DNA of 64,000 nucleotides from Kribbella sp. VKM Ac-2568 (GCF_004345365.1 NZ_SLVF01000006.1:434001-498000), one strand, 5' to 3'; shown: positions 26,418-34,959, counted from the first letter of the stretch. Made by a program: numbers and translations. The notes: a model not told the origin generated them from the sequence alone.

Positions 26418-27290
26418 TCAGGCCGGGAGGACTACCTCGCCGCCGGCGACCGTGGCGGGGGTGAGGTCGAAGTCGAGGGGGTTGGTGAGGCAGCGGGCCG
26501 AGCCGCCGCCTTTGTGGAACTCGGTGAGGTCCAGGACGACGACGCGCAGGCCGAGGCCGGTCAGGATCTCGCGCAGCCGCGGCGAGCAGGCGGGCATGAT
26601 GATCGTCTCGTTCACCACCAGCGAGTTGCCGCTGAAGGCGAAGGCCTCCTCGTCGGTGAGCACGATCGGCTCCGGCACGATGCCGAACAGTTCGGCCTGG
26701 CTCGCCTCGTCGAAGGCCGGCGGGTAGACCATCGCGTGGGTGCTGTCGACCGGGCAGAACGGCAGGTCCAGGTGGTACATGCCCTCGTGCGCGATCCGCA
26801 GGCCGCGGACGCGGATGTTCCACTCGGTCGCGAGGTGCTTCAGCGCGTCCGCCTCGGTGCGCGGGCCGTAGCCCACCACCAGACTGTCGCCGAACGCGAA
26901 GGCGTCGCCGGACTCGAAGTGCGGGCCGACCCCCTCGCCACCGGTACGGCTCAGCCGGAACCCGTGCCCGGTGAACCAGGCGGCGGCGCTGACCGACTCC
27001 TTGCGGCGCGGCTCGAACCGCATGTGCGAGAGCATCGCGCGGCCGTCGGCGGCGCCGAGGCCGAGGTTCATCGCGTAGACCATGTCGGGCGAGTCCTGGC
27101 GCTGACCCAGCACTTCCACCTCGCCGCCGGCGTCGACGATCGCCTGCCGCAGGGACTCCCATTGCTTCAAGGTCAGCTCGGGGTCGGGTTGGTCCTGGGT
27201 CGACATGTACGGATTGATCACATAGTCGATCCGGAAGTGGTCCGGACGGACCATCAGATAACGGCGACCCCACCCCAGCGACTGACCCAT
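26418..27290 (-). CDS. Dimethylarginine dimethylaminohydrolase-like amidinohydrolase
   Basis: 290 residues. Amidinotransferase/DDAH beta-alpha propeller with the substrate-guanidinium and catalytic motifs: DSPDMVYAMNLGL, HFESGDAF, catalytic His in GMYHLDLPFCPVD, and nucleophile Cys in GGSARCLTNPLDFDL near the C terminus. Expected reaction: hydrolysis of dimethylarginine or a related guanidine to citrulline plus amine. Its promoter region holds a perfect palindrome at 27331, so it is regulated on its own. Confidence 0.85.
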   Translation of the reverse strand: MGQSLGWGRRYLMVRPDHFRIDYVINPYMSTQDQPDPELTLKQWESLRQAIVDAGGEVEVLGQRQDSPDMVYAMNLGLGAADGRAMLSHMRFEPRRKESVSAAAWFTGHGFRLSRTGGEGVGPHFESGDAFAFGDSLVVGYGPRTEADALKHLATEWNIRVRGLRIAHEGMYHLDLPFCPVDSTHAMVYPPAFDEASQAELFGIVPEPIVLTDEEAFAFSGNSLVVNETIIMPACSPRLREILTGLGLRVVVLDLTEFHKGGGSARCLTNPLDFDLTPATVAGGEVVLPA

Positions 27291-27330
27291 GAACCACCTC
27301 TGAGACTCGGATCAGCATTGACTGATCCCC

Positions 27331-27347
27331 TGATTGTCCGACAATCA
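27331..27347 (-). promoter_or_regulatory. Operator palindrome upstream of the DDAH-like gene
   Basis: Perfect 17-bp palindrome TGATTGTCCGACAATCA about 41-57 bases before the start codon. The TTGTC-N-GACAA core is the type bound by FCD GntR proteins. It is framed by an outer near-repeat CATTGACTGAT (27317-27327) / ATCAGTCAGTG (27343-27353). Confidence 0.6.
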
Positions 27348-27409
27348 GTCAGTGTGCAGTTCAGCGCGGTCGCCGTCAACACGGCTCCGCTACTCGGTGG
27401 GGTGGATCG

Positions 27410-28024
27410 CTACTTCGTCGTGTAGATGATGTCGAGGGTGTCCGGATCGTAGCCGTGGCCCTCGATCCACTGGAGCGCCTTGGTCTTTCCCTCGGGCGAG
27501 AACACCTGGATCTTGAGCGAGATCGCCTCGGGGTTGTCCGGGTCGGACTTGGAGGCCTGGTACGTCGCCTTGAACCCCGGCCCGATGTACGGAAGCTCCC
27601 GCATCACCGGGTACTTCGCCTGCAGCCGCTTCTGGATCTCGTCGTACCGGCGGCCCGCCTCGGCCTCCGCCTCCAGCGCCTGCTCCGGGTTGTTCTGCAC
27701 CCAGGTGCGCCCGGCCGGCCCGTTGGAGTAGAGGTACATCTTGACCTTGAGCGGGTCGCCGCCCTTCGCGGTCACCGTCTGGGTGTAGCTCTGGAAGCCG
27801 TCCCGTGAAGCCGTGAGCGTGTGCTCACCGGACTTCACCTTGACCTCGCCGTTCGCCGCGATCTGTTGGCCGTCGAGCGTCAGGGTCAGGTCGTTCGGGA
27901 TCGACTGGATCGTCAGCTTCGACTGAGACCCGCCACGGAAGACCAGGTAACCGCCGATCACGACCACCAGGATGACGACCACGACCCCGCTGAGCAGCCA
28001 GAGCCGGGGGCTCTCCTCTTCCAT
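27410..28024 (-). CDS. PEGA-domain membrane-anchored protein
   Basis: 204 residues from ATG 28024 with GAGGAGAGG upstream. One N-terminal membrane helix (9-29) is followed by a PEGA beta-domain (about 35-98: LTIQSIPNDLTLTLDGQQIAANGEVKVKSGEHTLTASRDGFQSYTQTVTAKG), then a region ending in GPGFKATYQASKSDPDNPEAISLKIQVFSPEGKTKALQWI. PEGA domains occur in envelope proteins. It lies 11 bases after the peptidoglycan hydrolase gene, so the two are one operon and may form a wall-associated complex. Confidence 0.82.
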   Translation of the reverse strand: MEEESPRLWLLSGVVVVILVVVIGGYLVFRGGSQSKLTIQSIPNDLTLTLDGQQIAANGEVKVKSGEHTLTASRDGFQSYTQTVTAKGGDPLKVKMYLYSNGPAGRTWVQNNPEQALEAEAEAGRRYDEIQKRLQAKYPVMRELPYIGPGFKATYQASKSDPDNPEAISLKIQVFSPEGKTKALQWIEGHGYDPDTLDIIYTTK

Positions 28025-28035
28025 CTGTCCTCTCC

Positions 28036-29703
28036 TCAGCTCTTCGGGGTGGGCGGGTTCTTCAGGCGGGCGGCGGCGAACTGCTGCCCGATCGAGTAGG
28101 TGTTGCCGGCCTCGGGCACGTGGCCGTGCAGCGAGGCGGAGGCCGCGTTGTAGCCGTTGAACTCGCCGACGAACAGGTATGTGTGCCCCGGTCCGATCAG
28201 GATGTCACCGGGTTTCAGCTGATCCTCGGTGATGTCGTCGAACACGTCGTACTTGCCCGAGTTGCGCAGGTAGTTCTCCTGGACGCCCGTGGTTCGCGTC
28301 GGGTAATCCGGGTCGGCGCCGCTCATCCGCATCACGGTGGCAACGAAGACGCCGCAGTCGGAGAACGGGTCGTCGCCGGTCGAACCGTTCCAGTCCGGCA
28401 TGGCGCGCTGGTACTTCTCTGTGGCGTCGCCCTCGTCCTTGCCGTGCCCAGGGGTATCCCAGGCGAGCATCTTCGCGGTGGCGACGATGTCGCCGTTGCC
28501 CGCCCCACAGCCGCCGGCCGGGGCGTCTCCGCCGCCGAAGGTCTCGAACACCTCGCGAGCGGTGTTCTTGCGCTCGGTGTAGCGCGGGTTGCTCAGGTCG
28601 TTCGAGCCGGCGAAACGCTCGAAGTACCGGCCGAAGGCGACGGCGGCGTCCTCGACCGACTGGGCCGCCTTGACCTGTTGTCCGGCCGGGCCTTCGGCCA
28701 GTGGGCCCTCACCCTCGAGCTGTTTGCGGAGGAACTCCAGCTGCCACTCGAGCGACTCGACCTTCGCCTCGTCGTTGCTGGTGGCCTCCATCGACGGGTT
28801 GATCATCTTCCCGGCCGGCGTCCACTGGACGATGCCCCAGCCGAGCGAGCTGCCCCGCGCCTCGGACGGGTGGGTGATCTGGCCCGGCGGGGTGTTCTGC
28901 AATCGGGCCGGCTCCACGCTCGACTCGTGGATCATGTTGCCGACGATGCCGGCCGCCTGCTCCTTGGAGTAGCCGTTCGAGGCGAAGAAGTTGAACGCCT
29001 TCTCCTGGTTGTTGCCGCCGACCAGCGGGCCACCGCCGCACGAGCAGGTCGACGTCCCGGTCGTCGCATCCGCGCCGACCGAGTCGGTCGGGTCCTGCGG
29101 CTGCAGCGCACCGGTGCCGTTCTCGCCGGTGCGGACCCGCAGCTCGAAATGCAGGTGGTCGCCACGCAGACCCGGCGCGCCCTCGGTGCCGGTGCCCGAC
29201 TTGCCGATCTCCTCGCCACGGGTGACCTTGTCGCCGACGCTCACGCTCTTGGACTCGAAGAACTCGTACCAGGTCTCGACGGCGGCGTCCTGGTGGCGGA
29301 TCTTGATCCAGTCGCCCTCGGTGGAGACGACGGTGCCCTCCTCGGCGGCCATCACTTTGCTGCCCTTGGCAACTTCGTAGTCGAGGCCGGTGTGCTTCTC
29401 GGGCCCGTCGTCGTCCCAGCCCTGGGCCGCCTCGTGCTTCTCCGTCGGCCAGCCGAACGCCGCGCCCTCGGTCCCGCCGGAGTTGCACTCCGCGGCGTTG
29501 CCGAGCGAGCCCATCGCTGTGAACAGCATCGCGATCACGATGATCAGCGGCAGCATGAGGAAGAAAGCGACGCCACCGATGATCGGCAGGGACTTGCCTT
29601 CACCCACGGCTTCCTCCTCGTTCGGTCGGCGGCTCTCCCGCGGTGGGGGGAGAGGGCGGCCGCTGACGTCTCGGTACAGACTGCCGGAAAACCGGCTCAT
29701 CAT
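28036..29703 (-). CDS. Three-domain peptidoglycan hydrolase (M23, tail-tip lysozyme-like, CHAP/NlpC-like)
   Basis: 555 residues; two ATGs lie at 29703 and 29700. A membrane helix at about 38-62 anchors it. The M23/LytM endopeptidase (about 95-200) has HTGLDYEV and the metal motif HLHFEL. Next is a lysozyme-like domain of the phage tail-tip type (about 230-395: AFNFFASNGYSKEQAAGIVGNMIHESSVEPARLQ with catalytic Glu in HESS, then GWGIVQWTPAGK). The C-terminal cysteine-peptidase-like part (about 420-540) has Cys in SDCGVFVATVMRMSG and His in GPGHTYLFVGE. Such multi-domain hydrolases usually accompany conjugation or phage machinery, yet none is nearby. Paired with the PEGA gene. Confidence 0.83.
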   Translation of the reverse strand: MMSRFSGSLYRDVSGRPLPPPRESRRPNEEEAVGEGKSLPIIGGVAFFLMLPLIIVIAMLFTAMGSLGNAAECNSGGTEGAAFGWPTEKHEAAQGWDDDGPEKHTGLDYEVAKGSKVMAAEEGTVVSTEGDWIKIRHQDAAVETWYEFFESKSVSVGDKVTRGEEIGKSGTGTEGAPGLRGDHLHFELRVRTGENGTGALQPQDPTDSVGADATTGTSTCSCGGGPLVGGNNQEKAFNFFASNGYSKEQAAGIVGNMIHESSVEPARLQNTPPGQITHPSEARGSSLGWGIVQWTPAGKMINPSMEATSNDEAKVESLEWQLEFLRKQLEGEGPLAEGPAGQQVKAAQSVEDAAVAFGRYFERFAGSNDLSNPRYTERKNTAREVFETFGGGDAPAGGCGAGNGDIVATAKMLAWDTPGHGKDEGDATEKYQRAMPDWNGSTGDDPFSDCGVFVATVMRMSGADPDYPTRTTGVQENYLRNSGKYDVFDDITEDQLKPGDILIGPGHTYLFVGEFNGYNAASASLHGHVPEAGNTYSIGQQFAAARLKNPPTPKS

Positions 29704-29825
29704 GTCGCTGGTTATCCACAGGTCGACCGGGGTGGTGGGGTGGCGGAGGCGTCAGGTTGCCGCTCACGCCGCGCGGCAACCGGGCCACGCGCGACAACGG
29801 ACCCCGACTGAACGAGAATCTCCCC

Positions 29826-30494
29826 ATGTACGAACGGCTGCGGGTGGACCGCTCGACCACGGTGGACCGGGTCGTGGACGCGCTCCGGGCCGCCCTCTTC
29901 GCGGGCGACCTCGAACCGGGCACACCGTTGCGCGAGCAGCCGCTGGCCGAGGCGCTCGGCGTGGCGCGCAGTACGGTCCGCGAGGCGATGACGATGCTGG
30001 TCACCGAGGGACTCGCCGTCCGCGAGCCGAACAAGGGCGTCAGCGTCGCGATCCTGCACCCGGCCGCGGTGGCGGACATCTGCCGCGCGCGCTTCGTGCT
30101 CGAGTCGGCCGGCATCCGGGCCTGGTTCGACGCCGACGAGGTCGCCCGGGAGCGGGTCCGCGCGGCGATGCGCACCTTCGCCGCCACCGCCAAGGAAGGC
30201 GCCGACCCAGAGGCGATGACGGAGACGCATCTGGCGATCCACCGCAGCTTCGTCGCCCTGACCGGCAGCGAGCGGCTGACCGCGACCGCCGACTCGATCA
30301 CCGGCGAGGCCAGGCTCGCGCTCGCCCGGGTCGACGCGCTCCGCCAGGATGCCAAGCAGCAGGTCGCCTCCCACCGCAAGCTCGTCCGCCTGCTCGAGAA
30401 GGGCGACCTGGACGAATGCGTCGAGGAACTCCGCCGCCACCTCGCAGGCGCCGAGGAGTCCCTCCTCGAAGCGATCGCCACCCCACCGTCCTGA
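29826..30494 (+). CDS. GntR family regulator, FCD subfamily
   Basis: 222 residues from ATG 29826. Winged helix at 5-72 (DRVVDALRAALFAGDLEPGTPLREQPLAEALGVARSTVREAMTMLVTEGLAVREPNKGVSVA), FCD domain about 80-215 with ARFVLESAGIRAW, ETHLAIHRSFVALTGS and ASHRKLVRLLEKGD. It precedes the HisC-type gene by 160 bp, and a palindrome in that gap (30591) is a candidate site. It could also act on the DDAH-like operator at 27331. Confidence 0.88.
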   Translation: MYERLRVDRSTTVDRVVDALRAALFAGDLEPGTPLREQPLAEALGVARSTVREAMTMLVTEGLAVREPNKGVSVAILHPAAVADICRARFVLESAGIRAWFDADEVARERVRAAMRTFAATAKEGADPEAMTETHLAIHRSFVALTGSERLTATADSITGEARLALARVDALRQDAKQQVASHRKLVRLLEKGDLDECVEELRRHLAGAEESLLEAIATPPS

Positions 30495-30590
30495 TCCACG
30501 CGTGTGGTCAGCGTGGGCTGGGAAGGGTGGACGAATGGACGGGTATCTGGCTGATTTGGTGGCTGGGTAACCCGCTCGGGTAGGGCCTGA

Positions 30591-30605
30591 TGGACAAATT
30601 GTCCA
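30591..30605 (+). promoter_or_regulatory. Palindromic operator upstream of hisC-like gene
   Basis: Perfect palindrome TGGACAAATTGTCCA, 52 bases before the aminotransferase start and 97 bases after the GntR stop. Likely binding site of a dimeric regulator; the preceding GntR protein is the nearest candidate. Confidence 0.55.
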
Positions 30606-30656
30606 CCGCTGTTCGGCGGGGTTCTACGGTGGCGGGGGAGGGGCTAGCCTGCGGGC

Positions 30657-31751
30657 ATGACCCCTGACGATGAGGTCCGCTTCCGTTCCGTGCTGGATGA
30701 TGTCGCGGCCTACAAGCCGGGCAAGCCCCCGGAGCGCACCGACGGCCGGCCGACGTACAAGTTGTCCAGCAACGAGAACCCGTACCCGCCGCTGCCCGGG
30801 GTACTGGCTGCCGCGACCGAGGCCGCGGGGAACATGAACCGCTACCCGGACATGGGCGCGCTCGACCTGCTCGAGGCGCTGTCCGAGCGGTTCGACGTGC
30901 CGGTGGACCACCTCGCACTCGGCACCGGTTCGGTGGCCGTGCTCTACCACCTGCTGCAGGCCGCCTGCGCCGAAGGTGACGAGGTCGTCTACGCGTGGCG
31001 CTCCTTCGAGGCCTACCCGATCGCGGTCCAGCTGACCGGCGCGACCTCGGTGCAGGTGCCGCTGACCGAGGACGCCCGGCACGACTTCAAGGCGATGGAA
31101 GCCGCACTGACCGACCGGACCCGCGTAGTCCTCGTCTGTACGCCGAACAACCCGACTGGCCCGGTGGTACGCCGGGACGAGCTGCTGGCGTTCCTCGACG
31201 TCGTACCGCGCAACGTTCTCGTCGTCGTGGATGAGGCGTACCGCGAGTTCATCCGCGAGCCGGAGGCGATCGACGGTACGGAGATCTACCGGGACCGGCC
31301 GAACGTGGTGGTGCTGCGGACCTTCTCGAAGGCGTACGGCCTGGCGGGCTTCCGGGTCGGCTACGCGATCGGGCATCCGCCGGTGATCGTCGCGATCCGC
31401 AAGTGCGCGTTGCCGTTCGGCGTCAGCGAGGTCGCCCAGGCGGCGGCGATCGCCTCGCTGCAGGCCGAGGACGAGCTGCTCGCGCGGGTCGACGACCTGG
31501 TGACCGAGCGCACCCGTGTCCTCGGCGAACTCCGCGGGGCCGGCTGGGACGTCCCCGAGACCCACGCCAACTTCGTCTGGATGCCACTCGGCGAGGACAC
31601 AGTCGCGTTCGCCGAAGCGGTCCAGGCCGAAGGAGTCTCCGTCCGCCCCTTCCCCGGCGACGGTGCCCGGGTAACCATCGGCGAACCCGAAGCCAACAAC
31701 CTCTTCCTCGAAGTAGCCTGCGCCTGGCACCAGGGCCGCAACCCCGAGTAA
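30657..31751 (+). CDS. HisC-family aminotransferase (histidinol-phosphate or aromatic aminotransferase)
   Basis: 364 residues, ATG 30657 with GGGGGAGGGG upstream. Fold-type I PLP enzyme: SSNENPYPPLPGVLAA at the N terminus, GTGSVAVLYHLLQA, TPNNPTGPVV, VVVDEAYREF, and the PLP lysine in RTFSKAYGLAGFRVGYAIG. No other his gene is nearby, so it may be the second HisC-like copy found in many Actinobacteria, acting on aromatic amino acids, rather than the biosynthetic HisC. Confidence 0.9.
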   Translation: MTPDDEVRFRSVLDDVAAYKPGKPPERTDGRPTYKLSSNENPYPPLPGVLAAATEAAGNMNRYPDMGALDLLEALSERFDVPVDHLALGTGSVAVLYHLLQAACAEGDEVVYAWRSFEAYPIAVQLTGATSVQVPLTEDARHDFKAMEAALTDRTRVVLVCTPNNPTGPVVRRDELLAFLDVVPRNVLVVVDEAYREFIREPEAIDGTEIYRDRPNVVVLRTFSKAYGLAGFRVGYAIGHPPVIVAIRKCALPFGVSEVAQAAAIASLQAEDELLARVDDLVTERTRVLGELRGAGWDVPETHANFVWMPLGEDTVAFAEAVQAEGVSVRPFPGDGARVTIGEPEANNLFLEVACAWHQGRNPE

Positions 31752-31850
31752 CCCACCTCAAGCGCACCCAGAGCACCCGCCTGCACAGCCCGCCCGTCCG
31801 CGCGCCGAGGTCGGTGCGTGCGAGGGTGGGGTGGATGGAGGGAGTGGCTT

Positions 31851-32585
31851 GTGAGTGATCTGGTGTGGATCTCGGGGGCTTCGGGTGGGATCGGGGCTGC
31901 GTTGGCGGCGGGGATGCCGTTTGCCGGGGCTCGGGTGATCGATCTGTCGCGGCGGGGTGGGACGGTCGAGCACTTCAAGGTGGATCTTGCTGACCCCGGT
32001 GAGTGGGCGCGAGTGGAGGAGCACTTCGCGGCTGAGGCGGCGGGCTTCCACGGCGAGCGGATCGTCTTTGTGCACAACGCCGGGACGATCGTGCCGATCG
32101 GGCCGGCCGAGTCAGCGGACAGCGAGGCTTACACGCGGGCAGTGCTCCTGAACTCCGCGGCGCCGCAAGTCCTCGGCCGGGCCTTCCTCCGAGCGACCGC
32201 CGGGCTCGACTGCGAGCGGCATCTGGTGATGCTGTCGTCCGGCGCCGCGAAGACGGCGTACCCGGGCTGGTCCCACTACAACGCCGGCAAGGCCGCGCTC
32301 GAACACTGGGTCCGCACGGCCGGCGCCGAGCAGGCCCTCAAGTCCGAGTCCGGCGAGCGAGTTTGCCGGGTGATCGCGGTGGCGCCCGGGGTGGTCGACA
32401 CGGCGATGCAGGACGACATCCGCGCAGTGGACGAGCAGGCGTTCCCGGCCGTCGAACGCTTCCGCGAGCTCAAGCGCACCGGCACTCTCGTCACCCCCGA
32501 GCAAGCAGCCCGAGGCATCTGGTCCCTCCTCGACCGCCCCCTCGACAACGGCGCAGTCCTGGACCTCCGCGATCTCCCCGCCTGA
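31851..32585 (+). CDS. Short-chain dehydrogenase/reductase, sepiapterin-reductase-like
   Basis: 244 residues from GTG 31851 with GGAGGGAG upstream. Cofactor loop GASGGIGAAL (residues 9-18), VHNAGTI, catalytic Ser in MLSSGAAK and Tyr-x-x-x-Lys in YNAGKAALEHW, then VAPGVVDTAMQ. Fits short SDRs that resemble sepiapterin reductase. Substrate unknown. Confidence 0.88.
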   Translation: MSDLVWISGASGGIGAALAAGMPFAGARVIDLSRRGGTVEHFKVDLADPGEWARVEEHFAAEAAGFHGERIVFVHNAGTIVPIGPAESADSEAYTRAVLLNSAAPQVLGRAFLRATAGLDCERHLVMLSSGAAKTAYPGWSHYNAGKAALEHWVRTAGAEQALKSESGERVCRVIAVAPGVVDTAMQDDIRAVDEQAFPAVERFRELKRTGTLVTPEQAARGIWSLLDRPLDNGAVLDLRDLPA

Positions 32586-32615
32586 GCCCTAGTGCGTGAG
32601 CGGACCCGGACATGA

Positions 32616-32653
32616 GTTCGCCCGGCCCGTGCTGGGACAGGGGCCGGGCGAAC
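32616..32653. terminator. Hairpin after the SDR gene
   Basis: GTTCGCCCGGCCC (32616-32628), 12-nt loop, GGGCCGGGCGAAC (32641-32653), a 13-bp perfect stem. It is located between convergent genes. No T-run. Confidence 0.7.
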
Positions 32654-32784
32654 CGGCTGCAAGAGAAGCGGCACCGGGAAGGAGTGAGGCTTACGTCCCG
32701 ATGCCGCTTCAAGGTGGTGCTACCGGTTCAATCGCCCCACCGAGGCGATCAGTCCGGTGTCCTGCATCACTGACCAGGGAGGGG

Positions 32785-33375
32785 TCAGTTGTTCTGCGAG
32801 GAGTCCTGCTCGCAGGTCTTCAGCAGGTCGGTGCTGTTGCCGTCGTTGCCGATGCCCAGGATGCCGGACAGGTCGCTGATCGGCACGTTGCCGCCGACAC
32901 CGTTCACCGGGACCTCGTTGTGGCAGACCTGGAACGGGCCCACGTTGTTGCGGCTGACCGACACCAGGCCGTCGTCGCCGACGCGGTACCACTTCGAGCC
33001 GTTGGCCTGCTTCGAGTCCTGCTCGCAGGTCTTGACGGCAGTCGCGCTGTTGCCGTCGTTGAACAGCCCAACGATGCCGACGATGTCCGTGACGGGCACG
33101 TTGCCGCCGACGCCGTTCACCGGGACGAAGTTGTGGCAGGCCTGGAACGGACCGACGTTGTTGCCGTCGATGGCAACGAGGCTGCCGTCGTCCTTGACCC
33201 AGGACCAGTGCTTGCCACCCTGGCCGTAGCCCTTGCTGGCCAGCGAGGCGGCGTCAGCAAGGCCGCTGGTGGCCTTGGTGTCGTCGACCATGTTCGCGCT
33301 GACGACGGTGGCCAGGCCCAGCGTGGCAACGGTCGCCACAGCCGCTGCAGCGGCGATCTTGCGTGTTACCTGCAT
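32785..33375 (-). CDS. Secreted two-repeat protein, chaplin-like in pattern
   Basis: 196 residues with a Sec signal peptide (1-28, ending VVSA). The mature part is two copies of a roughly 64-residue unit (58-121 and 129-192), each with NNVGPFQ-CHN-VPVNGVGGNVP, a hydrophobic GI-GL/GI stretch, NDGNS and KTCEQDS. Each repeat has two Cys exactly 37 residues apart (80/117 and 151/188), suggesting one disulfide per unit. The Gly/Asn/Val-rich text and paired Cys recall chaplins, the amphipathic surface proteins of aerial hyphae, but the spacing and motifs differ, so I do not assign the family. Confidence 0.75.
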   Translation of the reverse strand: MQVTRKIAAAAAVATVATLGLATVVSANMVDDTKATSGLADAASLASKGYGQGGKHWSWVKDDGSLVAIDGNNVGPFQACHNFVPVNGVGGNVPVTDIVGIVGLFNDGNSATAVKTCEQDSKQANGSKWYRVGDDGLVSVSRNNVGPFQVCHNEVPVNGVGGNVPISDLSGILGIGNDGNSTDLLKTCEQDSSQNN

Positions 33376-33865
33376 TATGCGAGGTTTCCTTTCGGGTTTG
33401 ACGGATTCGTCTTAGTGGGTAACGACGCCTACTGGGGTGGGTTACAAATTTCTTCGGCACTTTTTTCGTTCAGGCAGGAATCCCGTGGCCGGCCATAATG
33501 ATCAGGTGATGGGTTCGCTTCCGCGACAGGTTTCTGTTCCTGACCAGGCAACTTGCCGCCGATCGGGCCTGTGGAGTTCATTGCTAATGGCCCGTAACCG
33601 ATCCGCGACTTCGTCGTTGTCTGATCGCGGGTGACGCACGGCTGCTGATTCGGTGGTCACATTTCGGCGGGCTCGGTGGCCGCCGGAATGGCATTACCAT
33701 GATGAAACGGATTGTCACGCATCATTGCCGTAGTTTCGCGCGCCGTGCTTTTCGGGTCGCGGCGCCGGCCCGGCACACAGACCCGCTGCCGCGCGCATCG
33801 GCAGCGGTGGGAGCCCCGGGCGCCCCATGGGAGCCCGGGGTTCTTCCTTTTCCAGGCCCGCGCGA
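33376..33865. other. 490-bp intergenic region
   Basis: It should hold the minus-strand promoter of the two-repeat secreted protein next to 33375 and the terminator at 33811-33843. Small open frames around 33700 on both strands lack convincing ribosome sites. I see no recognisable gene. Confidence 0.5.
33811..33843 (+). terminator. Hairpin with T-rich exit
   Basis: GAGCCCCGGGC (33811-33821) pairs with GCCCGGGGTTC (33833-33843), followed by TTCCTTTTCC on the plus strand. It lies just after the stop of the minus-strand EamA gene, so it may end that transcript, but the T-rich side belongs to a plus-strand transcript whose source is not evident. Confidence 0.6.
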
Positions 33866-34807
33866 CTACGACGTACGGCGGCGTTCGGCGCTGACCACCA
33901 GGGCCACGCCGAGGACGACGACCGCGCCGCCGAGGAGGATCTCGGCGGTGACCCGCTCGTCGAGGATCAGCCAGCCGAGGAAGACGGCGACCACCGGGTT
34001 CACGTAGGCGTAGGTGCCGATCAGCGAGATCGGGGCGTTCGCCAGCAGGTAGGAGTAGGCGGAGTACGCGAGCAGCGAGCCGAAGGCGACCAGGTAGGCC
34101 AGCGCGATCCAGCCCTTCGTGTCGATCGCGCCGAGGTGGAGCCGCCCGGGCTCGCCCCGCAGTACGCCGATCAGGACCATCGCGGTACCCCCGATCGCCA
34201 TCTCGTACAGGGTGGCCACCAGCGGGTCCTTCGGCAGACCGAGGCGCGGCGAGAAGCGCGAGCCGACCGCCCAGCTGATCGTGCCGAGCACCAGGATCGC
34301 GACCGACCACGGCTTCGCGCTGGTATCGCCGCCGGACAGCGCGAGCAGAGCCGCCCCGCCGAACCCGATCAGTACTCCGAGCCAGGTCAGCGGGCGCGGA
34401 CGTTCACCGCCGCCGACCCGGAGCAGCATCAGCCACAGCGGTACCGCGGCGATCAGCAGCGCGGCCAGTCCCGACGGCACGGTCTGTTCGGCGATCGCCA
34501 CCGCTCCGTTGCCGAAGGCAAGCAAGAGCAGTCCGACCACGCCGGCGCCGAGCAGTTCGCGCCGGCTGACCCGCAGCCGGCTGACGCCCGACCTCAGCGC
34601 CAGGAACCCGGCGAGCAGCAGCGCGGCGACCAGGAAGCGGGCGGCCATCCCGAGCATCGGCGGGATCTCGGCCTCGACCACCACCCGGATGGCCAGGTAG
34701 GTCGAACCCCACACGACGTAGACGACCGCGAGGGCGGACCAGATCATCGCGCTCGACGCGGGACGGCTCCCGGCCTCGGGCACCACTGCTACCGGCGCGG
34801 CCGCCAT
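33866..34807 (-). CDS. EamA/DMT family transporter
   Basis: 313 residues, ten membrane helices in two EamA repeats: VVYVVWGSTYLAIRVVVEAEIPPMLGMAARFLVAALLLAGFLALR, LLAFGNGAVAIAEQTVPSGLAALLIAAVPLWLMLL, and in the second half GSLLAYSAYSYLLANAPISLIGTYAYVNPVVAVFLGWLILDERVT. These motifs are those of the YedA-like exporters. Substrate unknown. It stands alone. Confidence 0.9.
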   Translation of the reverse strand: MAAAPVAVVPEAGSRPASSAMIWSALAVVYVVWGSTYLAIRVVVEAEIPPMLGMAARFLVAALLLAGFLALRSGVSRLRVSRRELLGAGVVGLLLLAFGNGAVAIAEQTVPSGLAALLIAAVPLWLMLLRVGGGERPRPLTWLGVLIGFGGAALLALSGGDTSAKPWSVAILVLGTISWAVGSRFSPRLGLPKDPLVATLYEMAIGGTAMVLIGVLRGEPGRLHLGAIDTKGWIALAYLVAFGSLLAYSAYSYLLANAPISLIGTYAYVNPVVAVFLGWLILDERVTAEILLGGAVVVLGVALVVSAERRRTS

Positions 34808-34906
34808 CGATCATCCCCTCTGCGTCATGGGTGTAATGCACAGACGATGCTGACACTAACTCCGGCCGGGTCGCGCCCACAAGCGGTTTCCGGCCACCCG
34901 GGCGAT

Positions 34907-34949
34907 CAGATCCCGCCACCGGGTCCCGCAGATCCCGCCACCGGGCCCG
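34907..34949. repeat. Two-copy 22-bp tandem repeat
   Basis: CAGATCCCGCCACCGGG occurs at 34907-34923 and 34929-34945, with a CCCG-type linker, giving a period of about 22 bp. It lies at the broken upstream edge of the phytase remnant. Confidence 0.7.
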
Positions 34950-34959
34950 CTCGGTTCAT

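Noticed and set aside
33699..34007. Plus-strand ORF around 33700 as a leader peptide
   Set aside because: No Shine-Dalgarno, no downstream plus-strand gene to regulate, and it runs antisense into the EamA gene.
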